In this document: one piece after another, positions 31,928-43,081 of the stretch
Layout: each line of letters begins with the position of its first letter
Numbering within the stretch: the first letter of the stretch is position 1
DNA from: Rosa chinensis
Taxonomy: Eukaryota; Streptophyta; Magnoliopsida; Rosales; Rosaceae
Length of the DNA stretch: 64,000 bases
Reading direction: 5' to 3'
NCBI RefSeq assembly: GCF_002994745.2
Contig: NC_037092.1
Coordinates: forward strand, 17,599,501-17,663,500
The notes under the pieces: model-generated
What the model saw: only the letters and a program-made list of their open reading frames with translations
The model's database searches: none
What the model was told of the DNA's origin: nothing
Translations under genes and position numbers: made by a program

Positions 31928-33031
31928 AATTGAAGTTTGTCTGCAATCTTATTTGTCTCTCAAAAGGTGCTACAAAAAAAAATTATAAAGGCCTGTTGAA
32001 CAAAAACCCCCCACAAAGGGTAGTTCAAGCAAAAGTTAAGGCTAAAAAAAACAAAAAAACAAAAAAAAAAAGGCTCGCTGGATTGAAAACCCGGAAGGGC
32101 GGTCCAGGCAAAAGTTAGAGCACAAAGCCCCAGAACTACGACGGCTTGATCCCTCAAAAGGGGTACGTAGGCAGTCTAGCCTCAAAAACTAGATGCAGCC
32201 ACCCAAGCAAAATATATCTCCATTCCTGAATCAATCAGGAAGAAAGAGAAAATCAGATAAATGAAGCAGTGGGTGTTGTTGGCCAAGCATGAAAGCCTAA
32301 TTAACATGTGCCTATGACGAAAGGATGCAGAAACTCTTTGAGGAAAAATCGTCCCGAGGGAGATCCGAGTGAGGAGAAATCTTCTCCAAGATGATTCAAG
32401 TGAGGAGAAAGCTCATCGAAACAAATCCGAGTAAGGGGAAATCTTCTCGAAGTCGATTTAAATGAAAAGGAATCTCCTCGATAAAGATCCGAGTGAGTAG
32501 AAATCTCCTCGAGCTTGATATAAGTAAGGAGAAAGCTAGAAGTTCCCTCAAGCTTGATGTAAGTAAGGAGAAAGCTCTTCAAGAAAGAGTCGAGTGAGAG
32601 GAAACCTCCTCGAGAAAAATCCTGGTGAGGTGCAATCCCTTCTAGGCTGATCCGGGTAAAAGGGAAAAATCTCTTCAAGAGCACATAGTTCAATACCTGC
32701 AAATAGCATGAAAGCAACGAAGGTACAACAGATGCTTCATTTACCAATCAAAAAAAATCCTTCGGGGGAACTACGTACGGCTTGATCCCTTAAATGGGTA
32801 CGTAGGCAATCTAGTCTCAAATTCTAGATCCAGCCACAAAATCTGCGAAACCACATTCTCTCTGCCAACGGGTTGCGATCATGGCACCAAGCCTTGCACC
32901 TCTGAAGAACTTGTGATGAAATCTTAATGCAACTTTGTTCAAACACCAACTCGCCTTCATAAAGAAAAAAGAAAAGCAGTCAAGCCTCGTACGCGCAAAG
33001 TCATTCCACGCACAATGCTTGAGGGGGCAAC
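31928..33031 (+). other. Non-coding 3' part of internal region 2
   Basis: Copy of 25786-26890: hairpin modules at about 32133-32202 and 32768-32837, the minisatellite at about 32330-32675 and the purine tract before LTR 3. Confidence 0.85.
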
Positions 33032-36000
33032 TGTTGAAAATGAAAAATTATAGTGCCCAGTTTTATTAGATTATTTTGAAACCCTCTTCAAAAAAAAAAT
33101 AATAATAATAAGAGGTAAGAAGAGAACGCAATGCAGAGGCGTGTAGCCTTGGCACACTCAGCAAATTCGACGGTTTAGGCCATACAAAAGGAATTCAAAT
33201 TGAACCAGCAAGATTAGATCAGCTCAAAATACAAAGGAAAAGTGATCAATTTGGATTCTAGTATGATCATTAATTACGGTGGAAGCATGTTTTGGATAAA
33301 CTTCACCTCTTGCAAATTCAAAGGTGGGTCAAAGTTGCAGGTATGAAATGGTTTTTAAACAAAGTCACTCCAAACCTTATGATCAGTTTGTCATGTTCCA
33401 TGCAAATCAACAACATGCATTACGTGGAGCATGCATGGATTAGACCATTCAAATATTCAAATGGAATCCAACAGTTAGAGATCAGACTCTCTCACCAAGT
33501 TTTGATTATAAAAAAGAAAAAGATAAAGTCCGGCAGCACAAGAAAGAAAGAAACCATATGGAATCCCATCTTGATTCGTTGGTTTTAATTTTGAATATGA
33601 TGATAAGATCAATTCAAAATTTAAATCAATTGCAGTTCCACCTGCCTAACCTCTTAGCCTCATTCGTTGCCTATATAAAGAGGCACTCTACAACAAGTGA
33701 GAGGAGCAGCAAAGTTACAAGAGAGGAACTGTGAGCTAGAGAGCAGAAGCAACAAAAGAGAAAAAAAGAGAAAGAGCAGAAGGGAAAACGCAAGAGAAAG
33801 CAGAAAAGACGAAGAAGAGAAAATTAATCCGAAGCTAAGAAGAGACCACGAGAAGCTACAAATGCAAAGCAGTGGGTATAATTTCTTCTATATGCTGTCA
33901 ATTATCATGTTCACTCAAGTGTTCTCTTTGTTTTGTATTATATGATTACAGAAAGCTAATAGGTAATCATGTAAGACTATGAGCACTCCAAACAAGAAGT
34001 TGATGCTATATCCTCTCTTCAAGAGTCCCTCGTTGCTTTCATCCTCACAAATCTCACACACGGCTTCCGGGCAAGACACAAAGTCGACATCAAGCCCTCG
34101 TTCATAGCCGCGGTGTCACTCCATACTACACTTGCTTTCGATGCCTATACTGCGGTGCGTCCTGCGTATAGGTGGCGGAAGCAAGCTTCAAGCTCAAGGG
34201 GGTTCACCATACTTGTTTTTGATGCCTGTATCGCAGTGCGTCTTGCATATGGGTGGCAAAAATGAGTATGTCAGGTGAATGCTTGGTGGCTGCCAGTTCA
34301 CGTCAAGGATAATTCTGCAAAGTTCCCGAGTTCACAACAGTGGGGAAGCTGCTCCAGAAGGATCCTTGTATAGTGTTTCAACGCCATGCTGTTGCTTCCA
34401 CCTGCATCAACGGAGTCACCAAAGTCATGTTCGGGGAAACAAAGTGGCTCACAAGTTAGACTGCAGCAGCAGATGGAAGAAAGAGGGGAGTTGCCTCACA
34501 AGATGGCTGCAGAGATGTTCGACGGATATAACACGGTGGAATAAGCCCAGTTGGCAAGAAGGATTGAACACATTCATTCAATCCATGGCAAAACTACCTC
34601 TGTGAAGATAAGAACTACCTATGGCAAAACTACTTCTGTGAAGTTAAGAACTACCTTTGCAAAACAATGGCTCGTACTACGTGTGCAAAGAAACAAGTCA
34701 GAATGGTGTTCTTCTCCGAAACTATGTATGCAAATGAAAGACAATGGTTGCACTACCACCATCAGAAGAAACAGATCGAAGAAGCTACATGGCTGGTGGC
34801 TACATGGCAACATCTCTCTTAATGCCAAGGCTCCACCGCTCCACCATCTTAATAATGGGACACGAGTTCATCCAAGAAAGAGAAAGGATACAAATTAAAG
34901 ACAAACTCCACCGCTTCAAGTATAAATGAATGGGAATTATGAATCCCATATGAAATATGCCACTTGATATCTACGGTGTTGGTCTTTGAGCAAGACAACA
35001 AGTCTAAGGCTAAAAATACATGCTATGAAAGTTTGATGGGCAATTAACACCAAAACGTGAAAATGAGAGAGAGAACAAAACTAGTAAACTAATGGATTAT
35101 TGATTAAATATATCCATTAATTTAATAGCTTTCCAGACAAATCTCAAACAAAGTTGGGCCTCCTACAAAAAATGGAAGCAAGCTCGTCCACTCAAATCTT
35201 CGACTCCAATCTCAAAGCTCGTCTTGATGGGTGTCCAAAGTAATTAATCACTTGAAGCAGATCACTATGGGTCCGGCGAAGTGACACAAAGCTCATTACG
35301 AAGCTCGGCACATTCGGGTGCCCATTTCAAATCAGTGGACACTCTACTAAAATCGGGTGTTCACCAAAATATGTTTTCTCGACAAGTTCAAAATACATAC
35401 TCGTTGAGTAAAAATTGGTATAAAACCAAAAAATCTCATACAATGAACTACAGTGGTTTGATCCCTTCACAGGGTATGTAGGCAGTCTAGCGACCCACTA
35501 GATGCAACCACAACTCCAAACAGAATCCCTGACTCCACCAGTCAAATTCGGCCAGTCCCAAATGAATCACTGACTCCAGTCAAATTCTCCCAATAGCACA
35601 AAAATCAAATCCATTCCAGATCACACAAAGTCCGAACCAAATTCAAGGGCTTTAAATCCTCTCCCAAACACAAATCCAAAATAAATGGGTCACCTACCCA
35701 TCTAAACCTCAAATGCCGGAACTACATGTGGTTTGATCCCGCAAAGGGTATGTAGGCAATCTAGAACCAAATTTATCTAGATGCAACCGCGTCCTAAACA
35801 CAAAATCGAATCCCTGGTTCACTTACACCAAATTCATCCCAAACACTACTCTCATTCCAAAATCAAAAGCCTCCAATGAGTCATTCACCCATTGGAACTC
35901 TTGAACTACGAGTGGCTTGATCCCTCTCCAAGGGTACGTAGGCAATCCATTCAAATATCCGGGTGCAGCCGCAAAAACAAATAAATACACATCCCATCAA

Positions 36001-36182
36001 TTGGTTTCTTCATAAATGGAATCAAAGGGTGTTTCCCTGTAACAAGGGATTGTAATTAAGAGACACATTCTGTCTTGAATGGGTCGAACCCAAAATAATA
36101 AAAACTCTATTCACTAAATGAATACGAGTGAAATTATGTTGGGTGACATTTACGCTCACTATGTGCAGATTTTCTCTCAACA
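33032..36182 (+). repeat. LTR 3 of the triple-LTR element
   Basis: 3151 bp, TATA box at 33672-33680. Its end abuts target duplication CCTTC at 36183-36187, after which inner CACTA sequence resumes. Confidence 0.95.
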
Positions 36183-36187
36183 CCTTC

Positions 36188-36540
36188 AGACAACAGTGCT
36201 GGTTTTGAAGCAGTTGTATGTTGAGCTTCTCAGACAACAGACTTTTATTTTGTGTGTTGTCTGACTGATATTCAAACTTTAGTTCTTTGACTATAACTGT
36301 TGTCTGATTAACTTTGGGACAACATAACTGAATTTCTTCTGTTGTCTTATTAACTTTGCGACAACAGAGTTTAATTGCTTCTGTTGTGTGAGTGTAGATT
36401 AGAAGACAGTGATTTGTTAAAAACCGATGTGTGATATGAAGGATTGTGGTGTAATTTGTCCCCATTTTTGGCCATTCAGACAACGGGCAGTTATAATTGT
36501 ATCTATTTTGTTGTCTGATTATTTGAACATATCTCATTCC
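36188..36540. repeat. Inner CACTA subterminal repeats
   Basis: About eight copies of CAGACAACAG or CTGTTGTCTGA in mixed orientation, e.g. TCAGACAACAGACTTT and AACTGTTGTCTGATTAAC. They match 20500-20640 and 46600-47180. Subterminal repeats of this kind are transposase-binding sites in known CACTA elements. Confidence 0.75.
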
Positions 36541-36824
36541 TGAATTAAATTGTGCATATGATCCATTTTACTACCAAATATAAACATTCCAAACCATCAA
36601 ATATAAACATTGCAAACCACTAATCATTGAACCCAACATTTTAAACAAGAAAAGCATTCTAGTGCATGCCCATCTACTTAGGACATCAAAAAGCTGATAC
36701 ATATATATGTTATTCCAAAACATGCAACACATGGTTGTGTTGCATGACAATGTACCAGCAGAGAAGCACAAAAAAAAGAAGATGCTTTCCTTAGCAAAAA
36801 TGGACCAGCAACAAGCGCGCTACT

Positions 36825-37082
36825 TCATGGCTCATGCACATATATGTTGACAACAAACTTTCCCCACTCATTTCGCACTTGATCAATATGTACTTGGGTG
36901 TATTGGCTGCTGCCTCTCCTCTCCCACTGAAATTGATTTGTTATATCAAAGGGATTACTTAATTATTTTGGTGAATGAGGCATGAATATAATAACAGACA
37001 TGTCTTTGTCCTCAATGATATCTCTCATGTAGCGCATGATAAAGTACCCGCACTCCTTGTTGCTAGGTTGAGGAGGAATGCC
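36825..37082 (-). pseudogene. ULP1-type (C48) cysteine protease C-terminal remnant of the inner CACTA
   Basis: Minus strand, two exons. Exon a starts at 37082 after GTGTTTAG: GIPPQPSNKECGYFIMRYMR, DIIEDKD. The ECGYFIMRYM block holds the catalytic-cysteine segment of ULP1-like proteases. Exon b (36926-36825, after TTTCAG) reads RRGSSQYTQVHIDQVRNEWG and ends at TGA. Such ULP1 domains are often carried by plant CACTA and MULE elements. The upstream part, with catalytic His and Asp, is cut off by the TIR element at 37136. Confidence 0.7.
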
Positions 37083-37216
37083 CTAAACACAAGCAAACGA
37101 ATCAATGAGTTAGAACTCAATATATATATATATATGAGAACGTCTTCCATGCTCCGAGCAACAAATGCTCGGGCTTTTTGGGTCCACCCACATGACTTTC
37201 ACGTGCCTACTTATTA

Positions 37217-38879
37217 AGATGAAATTCACATGGGAAAGGCTTAGCCTGTTCCCGGTCATTTGTTTCTCAATTAAGTTTTTACCAGTTATAGGGTGAATCT
37301 ATTTGGGTTGAATTGGGTTTTACCCAGAGCAGACCCAAGTGAAATGATGAGCCAATCTCTACACCTGTAATTACCTCTGATGATAAGAGGGAGATCTTGG
37401 ATCAAGTTCTGTAGCCTGAAAGTGTTCATCACCGTGCTCGTCACCCATCACCACAACCCATTCTCTCTAGCTACATTCTTGAAAACTTTTTCTCACCTTC
37501 AGCTCTTTAGTTTCTAGGACGCCATCTTCTCCGGGCAATCCTTGTGTGGGAGACTTGGACGGGCAGGTTGATGGGGTTGAGATCCGGCATGAGGGGATTA
37601 AGGGCTGATCGATAAGGGCGAGGTTAGGTGACCGTAGAGATCGACGCAGTCAATGGAAGGTAGCGGTTGGGTTGAGGATGATGGGACGACGGCGGGAGAA
37701 TTCCGGATAAGCTGCTGGCAGTGCGTTCCTTGCAGACCTCAATCCTTTTAATCAAAGAAGAAGAAGGGAAGAAAAAACAAAAAACACGGGTGCAGGGGCT
37801 GGGATTGTTTATTTATTTATTTCATTTTTTTCGATGACTTTTTTTTTTTTTTTTGGTTACAGACTCTCTCTTGTTTTGTTTGTTACACCTTAATCTCTCT
37901 TCTTCTTCTTCTTTTTTTTTTTAATATATAATAAAGTAATAAACTGAATTTGTTTTGATTTATTAGTTATTGTTTTTGTTTCGACCATATTAGTGACATA
38001 GAAATAAAATAAAAGGAAAGATTGAAAAAATTAAATTTTCTAACAAGATGTTGACTTGATTAAATTTTATTTATAAATTTAACGTTTAAGTGTTTAGAAA
38101 AACTAACTACAAATATCAAGTCCCTCGAGTTTTTGGACATGAGTAATAGAGGTATATCATTTGAGAAATGGTCTTGAAATGCTCTTATGGCCCATTTGGA
38201 TGGCAAAAAATCATGGTATGGAATGAGAATTAATATCATTTTCCATTCAGATATGTTATTTGGTTGTAATTAGAAATTGAAAAGAAAATAAAAAATTAGA
38301 TCTGACTGAAAATTGACTCCCTCATAAAACCTTAATAGAATTACCTAGTCAGGGAGTGGTATTCTATTTCCATTTCCCACTATCAAAGGCAAAATTACAT
38401 TAATTATCCTTATAAAAAATTTATATTCTCACACCAATATTCCTTATAAGTTGATCTGTACTTTAATTAGTAAAAGGGCATTGTTGAAAATTATAATTTT
38501 ATATTTCATTTTTATGACTTACCAAACACTACAATAAGAATGGAAAATTAATTCCGAAAAATGTTCCAAACACTCACATGGAAATACCAAAACATATTCT
38601 ATTCTATATCGGTCTGGAAAATAAAGTAAATCTTTTTTCTATTTTGACATTCCTACTAACCAAACGAGGCCAAATAGTATTAATTACGGATTGGCAAATT
38701 GTGTTTTAGGGTTAGTAATAATGAAGACATTATGGTTGACAGAGTAGATGGTTGTTGAATCAAAGTCAAAAACGGATAATATTATGAAAATGAGTATAAA
38801 ATATCTCAATCAGTGCATCCAACGGTTGGTTTTCCCAAAGTCTTATGTTTTGATGAGATTGCTCTAATAGGAATGTAGT
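37217..38879. other. TIR element interior, no recognised gene
   Basis: GC-rich patch near 37500-37740, then T-rich and AT-rich sequence. No domain seen. Confidence 0.35.
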
Positions 38880-41170
38880 AAACAAATATAGTGTTACTAA
38901 GGTGTCACCGTTTGATGATATGGATCGATTTTTCAATTTTCAATTTCGATTTTTAAGATCACACAAAATCCTTAATGCGGTCCAACTTGTTTATTAGTTG
39001 TATAAAAAAATGTACCGTCCATAACCAACAAGATGGCGGAAATAGATTTTATCGAAATTGACCGTTGGATGTTATCAAGACAAGAAAAAATGGTTATGGT
39101 CAAAATTTCAACTATTTTCTTCGCCGTTTGGGTCTCGATCTAGTAGGTCAACCATAAGCCCTAAATATCACATAAAACTAATATGCTCATAACCGCTCAT
39201 TTACAACTTCTTTTTTTGATCTGTGGGCTCTCATTCTCTCGTGGGTATAATCTATATTAACTAATGTAAAAATTTCAGAAAGTTTATCTACTCGTGGTTA
39301 AGCTCCCCTTAGGGAGTTGTAAGTGTAAGTGGTTGACCGCTTTATTTGACATCTAAATGATGGCAGATCAGATTAATTTTTTTACACAATATCTATTAAT
39401 ACGCTATAAATAGATGGGTAATATCAAATTTATCGATTTTCAGTTTTGATTGTTTAGATCACACGAAATCCTTATATGCCTACTAATGTAGTTTAACTTT
39501 ATTTATTAGTTGTATTGAAAAATATACCTTCCATGAGGAACAATGTGGAGGAAATAGATTTTATCAAAATCGGCCGTTGGATGTCATCAAGATAAAAAGA
39601 TATAATTATAGTCAAAATTTCAGCTATTTTTGAAGTTGTTTCGGGCTTGATCTATTAGGTCAACCATAAACCCTAAATACCACATAGAACTAATATGTTC
39701 ATAACCGCTCGCTCGCAACATCTTTTTTCGATATGTCAACTCTCACACTCTCGTGGTTATGACCTATATCAAGTAATGTAAAATTTTCAAAAAGTTTATC
39801 TACTCGTGGTTAAGCTCCCCTTAGGGAGTCATAAGTGTGTAAGTGGTTGACCGCTTTATTTGACATCGAAATGATAGCGGATCGGGTTAATTTTTTTACA
39901 CAATATCTATTAATATGCTATAAATAGATGGGTAATGTCAAATTTATCGATTTTTAGTTTCGATTGTTTAGATCGCACGAAATCATTATATGCCTACTAA
40001 TGCGGTATAACTTGTTTATTAGTTGTATTGAAAATTATACCTTCCATGAGGAATAATGTGGAGGAAATAGACTTTATAATAATCGGCCGTTGGATGTCAT
40101 CATGATAAGAAGATATAATTATGATCAAAATTTCAGCCATTTTCAAAGTTGTTTGGGGCTCGATCTAGTAGGTCAACCCTAAACCCTAAATACCACGTAA
40201 AACCAATATGCTCATAACCGCTCATTTACAACTTCTTTTTTCGATCTTTCAGCTCTCACTCTCTCGTGGGTATGATCTATATCAACTAATGTAAAAATTT
40301 TGAGAAGTTTATCTACTCATGGTTAAGCTCCCTTTAGGGAGTTATAAGTGTATAAGTGATTGACCGCTTTATTTGATATTGAAATGATGGCGGATCGGGT
40401 TAATTTTTTTACACAATACCTATTAATACGCTATATTTAGATGGGTAATGTTAAATTTATCAATTTTTAGTTTTGATTGTTTAGATCGCACGAAATCCTT
40501 ATATGCCTACTAATGTGGTATAACTTGTTTAATAGTTGTATTGAAAAATATACCTTCCATGAGGAACAACGTGGAGGAAATAGACTTTATCAAAATCAAC
40601 CGTTGGATGTCATCATGATAAGAATATATAATTATGGTCAAAACTTCAGCTATTTTCGAAGTTGTTTAGGTCTCGATCTATTAGGTCAACCCTAAACCCT
40701 AAATACCACATAAAACTAATATGCTCATAATTGCTCACCCATAAATTTTTTTTTTTTCGATCTGTCAGCTCTCACACTCTCATGGCTATGACCTATATCA
40801 AGTAATGTAAAATTTTCAGACAGTTTACCTACTCGTGGTTAAGCTCCCCTTAGGGAGTTATTAGTGTATAAGTGGTTAACCGCTTTATTTAACTTATTTT
40901 TTTTTTTTTTGAAAGAGATTTATTTGACTTATAAATAATGGTGGATCGGGTTAATTTTTTTACACAATATCTAATAATACCGTTTAAATAGATAAATAAT
41001 GTCAAATTTATCGATTTTCAATTTCGATTTTTTGTATTGCACAAAATTCTTATATGCATACTAATGTGGTATAACTTGTTTATTAGTTATAAGAAATATG
41101 TCTTCCATAACTAACAAGTTGGAGGAAATAAAATTTATCAAAATCAATCGATGTTGTCAAGACAAGAAAA
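38880..41170. repeat. ~513 bp tandem repeat array
   Basis: Four and a half units. The anchor GTTTATCTACTCGTGGTTAA occurs at 39282, 39795, 40307 and 40823 (period 512-516). Each unit also has CGCACGAAATCCTTATATGC and a small palindrome CTCCCCTTAGGGAG. Units are diverged. They are homologous, in reverse orientation, to the 505 bp repeats at 52926-54440. Confidence 0.85.
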
Positions 41171-41876
41171 AATGGCTATGGTCAATGAAAAAATGGCAAT
41201 AGCCGCACCCAAACTTATTTTATTAACTACACCCTCCAAAGGGCAAAGACCGTCAACGGAAACAAGTCTTGGGACACCAACCGTTCACATATTACATTAT
41301 TTTAGACTTCTGGTCCAAAATTGATCCAATTTAATCTATATTTCGACCTTGATCCTTTAAGTCAACTGAATAAAGTTTTATAATCCTATTTTATTAACTA
41401 CACCCTCCAAAGAGTGAGATCGTCAACGAAAATAAGTTTTGAGACACCGACTGTTAGATGTGAAAATTACATTATTTTAGACTTCAAATCTAAAATTGAT
41501 CCAATTTCATCGATATTTATAACCCGATCCTCTAAGGCAACGACTTACATTTTACCAAATAACAAGCCGATTCAAAAACAGTACTTCCTAAAAAAAAAAA
41601 ATTTGAAAAACACTAGTACGTGGCTCGAAGCCTCGAACCTTGAAAAGCCATCACACACGTGGCCTCACCACTCTGTCAACCCCTATCACCCTTTCATATC
41701 TCGTTAACTGATATACAAGCCGGAAAAACGATATCCGATCAAACCAGAAACCTGGGCTTGACTGTCTCTGCCCTACATCCTCCAGACCCTCGTATGGAGT
41801 TCTCAAATCTCATCATGGAATCGACAGTGAAGCACAACCTGGTGTTGAAATTCATAGGCTGGACTGGATCCAGAGG
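41171..41876. other. Edge of the satellite array and unassigned sequence
   Basis: A ~130 bp direct duplication around ACTACACCCTCCAAAG (41220-41380 and 41395-41530). The open stretch at 41659-41880 has no recognised domain. Confidence 0.4.
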
Positions 41877-42107
41877 TTAGGTGACCCAAGTCTGAGTCAA
41901 GTTTCTCGATGACTGGAACTGGTTCATCTTTTGTTGGTAACAGTTGTAGACGCGGAAGCCGGAGTCAGTGGCGGTAGAGAAGCAAGTGTGGTCCTGGCTG
42001 AAAGTGCGGTGGAGGAGGGTGGTGGGGGATGGGGTCGGGTTTGGGCATGTGGTTGCGGTATATTGAATAATGAGGTCGAGGTCGAGTACTCGAGTTCCTA
42101 GCTGCAT
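41877..42107 (-). pseudogene. ATG18: Captured PROPPIN/ATG18-like gene fragment
   Basis: A 76-residue minus-strand frame contains TTLLHRTFSQDHTCFSTATD followed by SGFRVYNC. This matches the first WD40 blade of ATG18/WIPI proteins (LLHLSFNQD..CF..GT..GFRIYNC). ATG18 binds phosphatidylinositol 3-phosphate in autophagosome formation. The match ends after YNC, and the family's REIFRRD continuation is absent. First-exon fragment only; it lies inside the TIR element. Confidence 0.65.
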
Positions 42108-43048
42108 AGCATGGGTTTGATTTATAATGAAAGATCAAATTTTGATTTGGAATTTTAATATTTGGTACATTTGGGGCATGAGCTTGAATGATGGTTCTGT
42201 TCTCGATCTTGATCTAATTGAATTGGGAACTCTGGGTTTTTGTTAGTTATGGCTTATGGGTTTTGGGAGTGAATTTGTGGATGATAATCATGTAAAGTCA
42301 GAACCAGTGTCCCGTGGTGTTGATGCTGATGATGGGGATGGTGTTGAGATTAGGAACAATGATGGCTCCTGTGCTAATAGGATTGGAAATGGACCTAGCA
42401 GATCATTCAAACGCGATCCCGATAGCAGCCCAGAGATTCACTGGAGCCCATGGCAGCACATCATTCATACATATGTTGATTAAAAAAAGCTAGGGAGCAT
42501 CGATTTTTTTTTTAAAATTTTTTTTTTTATATTCTCTCTCCCTTTTTACTTGTTCCAGATTCGATTTGCTGGTCAAATATTGAAGAGGGAATTGAATTTG
42601 GTGTGGAAAATCAAGATCAGAATGATTCAATCCGTCAAATCCCAAATCCCAGCTAAATTCTGCAGGGGACGGTGAAAAAGAGTTTTCTGGGTTGAGGAGC
42701 ATGGTGAATGATGAACACCCGGGTTCCTCTCTTACACAACTATATCCAAGATGCACTTCTAAAAAGTGATAAACAATCTAGCCAAGACCAGGTAGAACTC
42801 CACTCAGTTTGCGTAAAACTTAATTCACCCCAGTCTGCTAGCCACCCTCAATCTGGACGATTGTTAACAGAGATTTTACCAAGAGAAAAAGAGTAAAATG
42901 ATCATGGTGATTTCTTGAACAGAAAACGAGCTAGCAGGTCAGCCGGTTTATATAAATGAGTGGTCAGGATTGTGAGAAGACATCTGACGGTTAGAAAGTG
43001 TGGTGATGTGCCCGAGCACTTCATGCTCTGAGCATGGAAGAATTTTCG

Positions 43049-43081
<33 letters not shown>

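Larger units (their letters stand above)
20747..36182 (+). mobile_element. Gag-only LTR retrotransposon in LTR-internal-LTR-internal-LTR form
   Basis: Three LTRs (20747-23899, 26891-30041, 33032-36182; ~3.15 kb each) alternate with two internal regions (23900-26890 and 30042-33031; ~2.99 kb each). The outermost LTR ends are flanked by one 5 bp target duplication CCTTC (20742-20746 and 36183-36187), so the whole 15.4 kb is one insertion later expanded, or inserted as an array. The LTRs start TGTTGAAAATG and end CTCTCAACA. Each internal region has a primer site, one gag ORF, a minisatellite and a purine tract TTGAGGGGGCAAC, but no protease, RT, RNase H or integrase (TR-GAG-like). LTRs and internal regions differ at only a handful of positions by eye, so it is recent. 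Confidence 0.95.
37136..43048. mobile_element. TIR element inserted in a (TA)n tract inside the inner CACTA
   Basis: The left end GAGAACGTCTTCCATGCTCC and the reverse complement of the right end GAAAATTCTTCCATGCTCAG match, and both continue into GAGCA...TGCTCGGGC. (TA)n flanks both sides (37121-37135 and 43049-43073), so a TA-type target duplication cannot be resolved. The interior holds a 2.3 kb satellite array and an ATG18-like fragment. It interrupts the ULP1 remnant. Could be a Mutator-like or mariner-like carrier; class not settled. Confidence 0.45.

Noticed and set aside
36022..36537. 171-codon minus-strand ORF
   Set aside because: It spans the junction of LTR 3 and the inner CACTA subterminal repeats, so it is a chance chimera.
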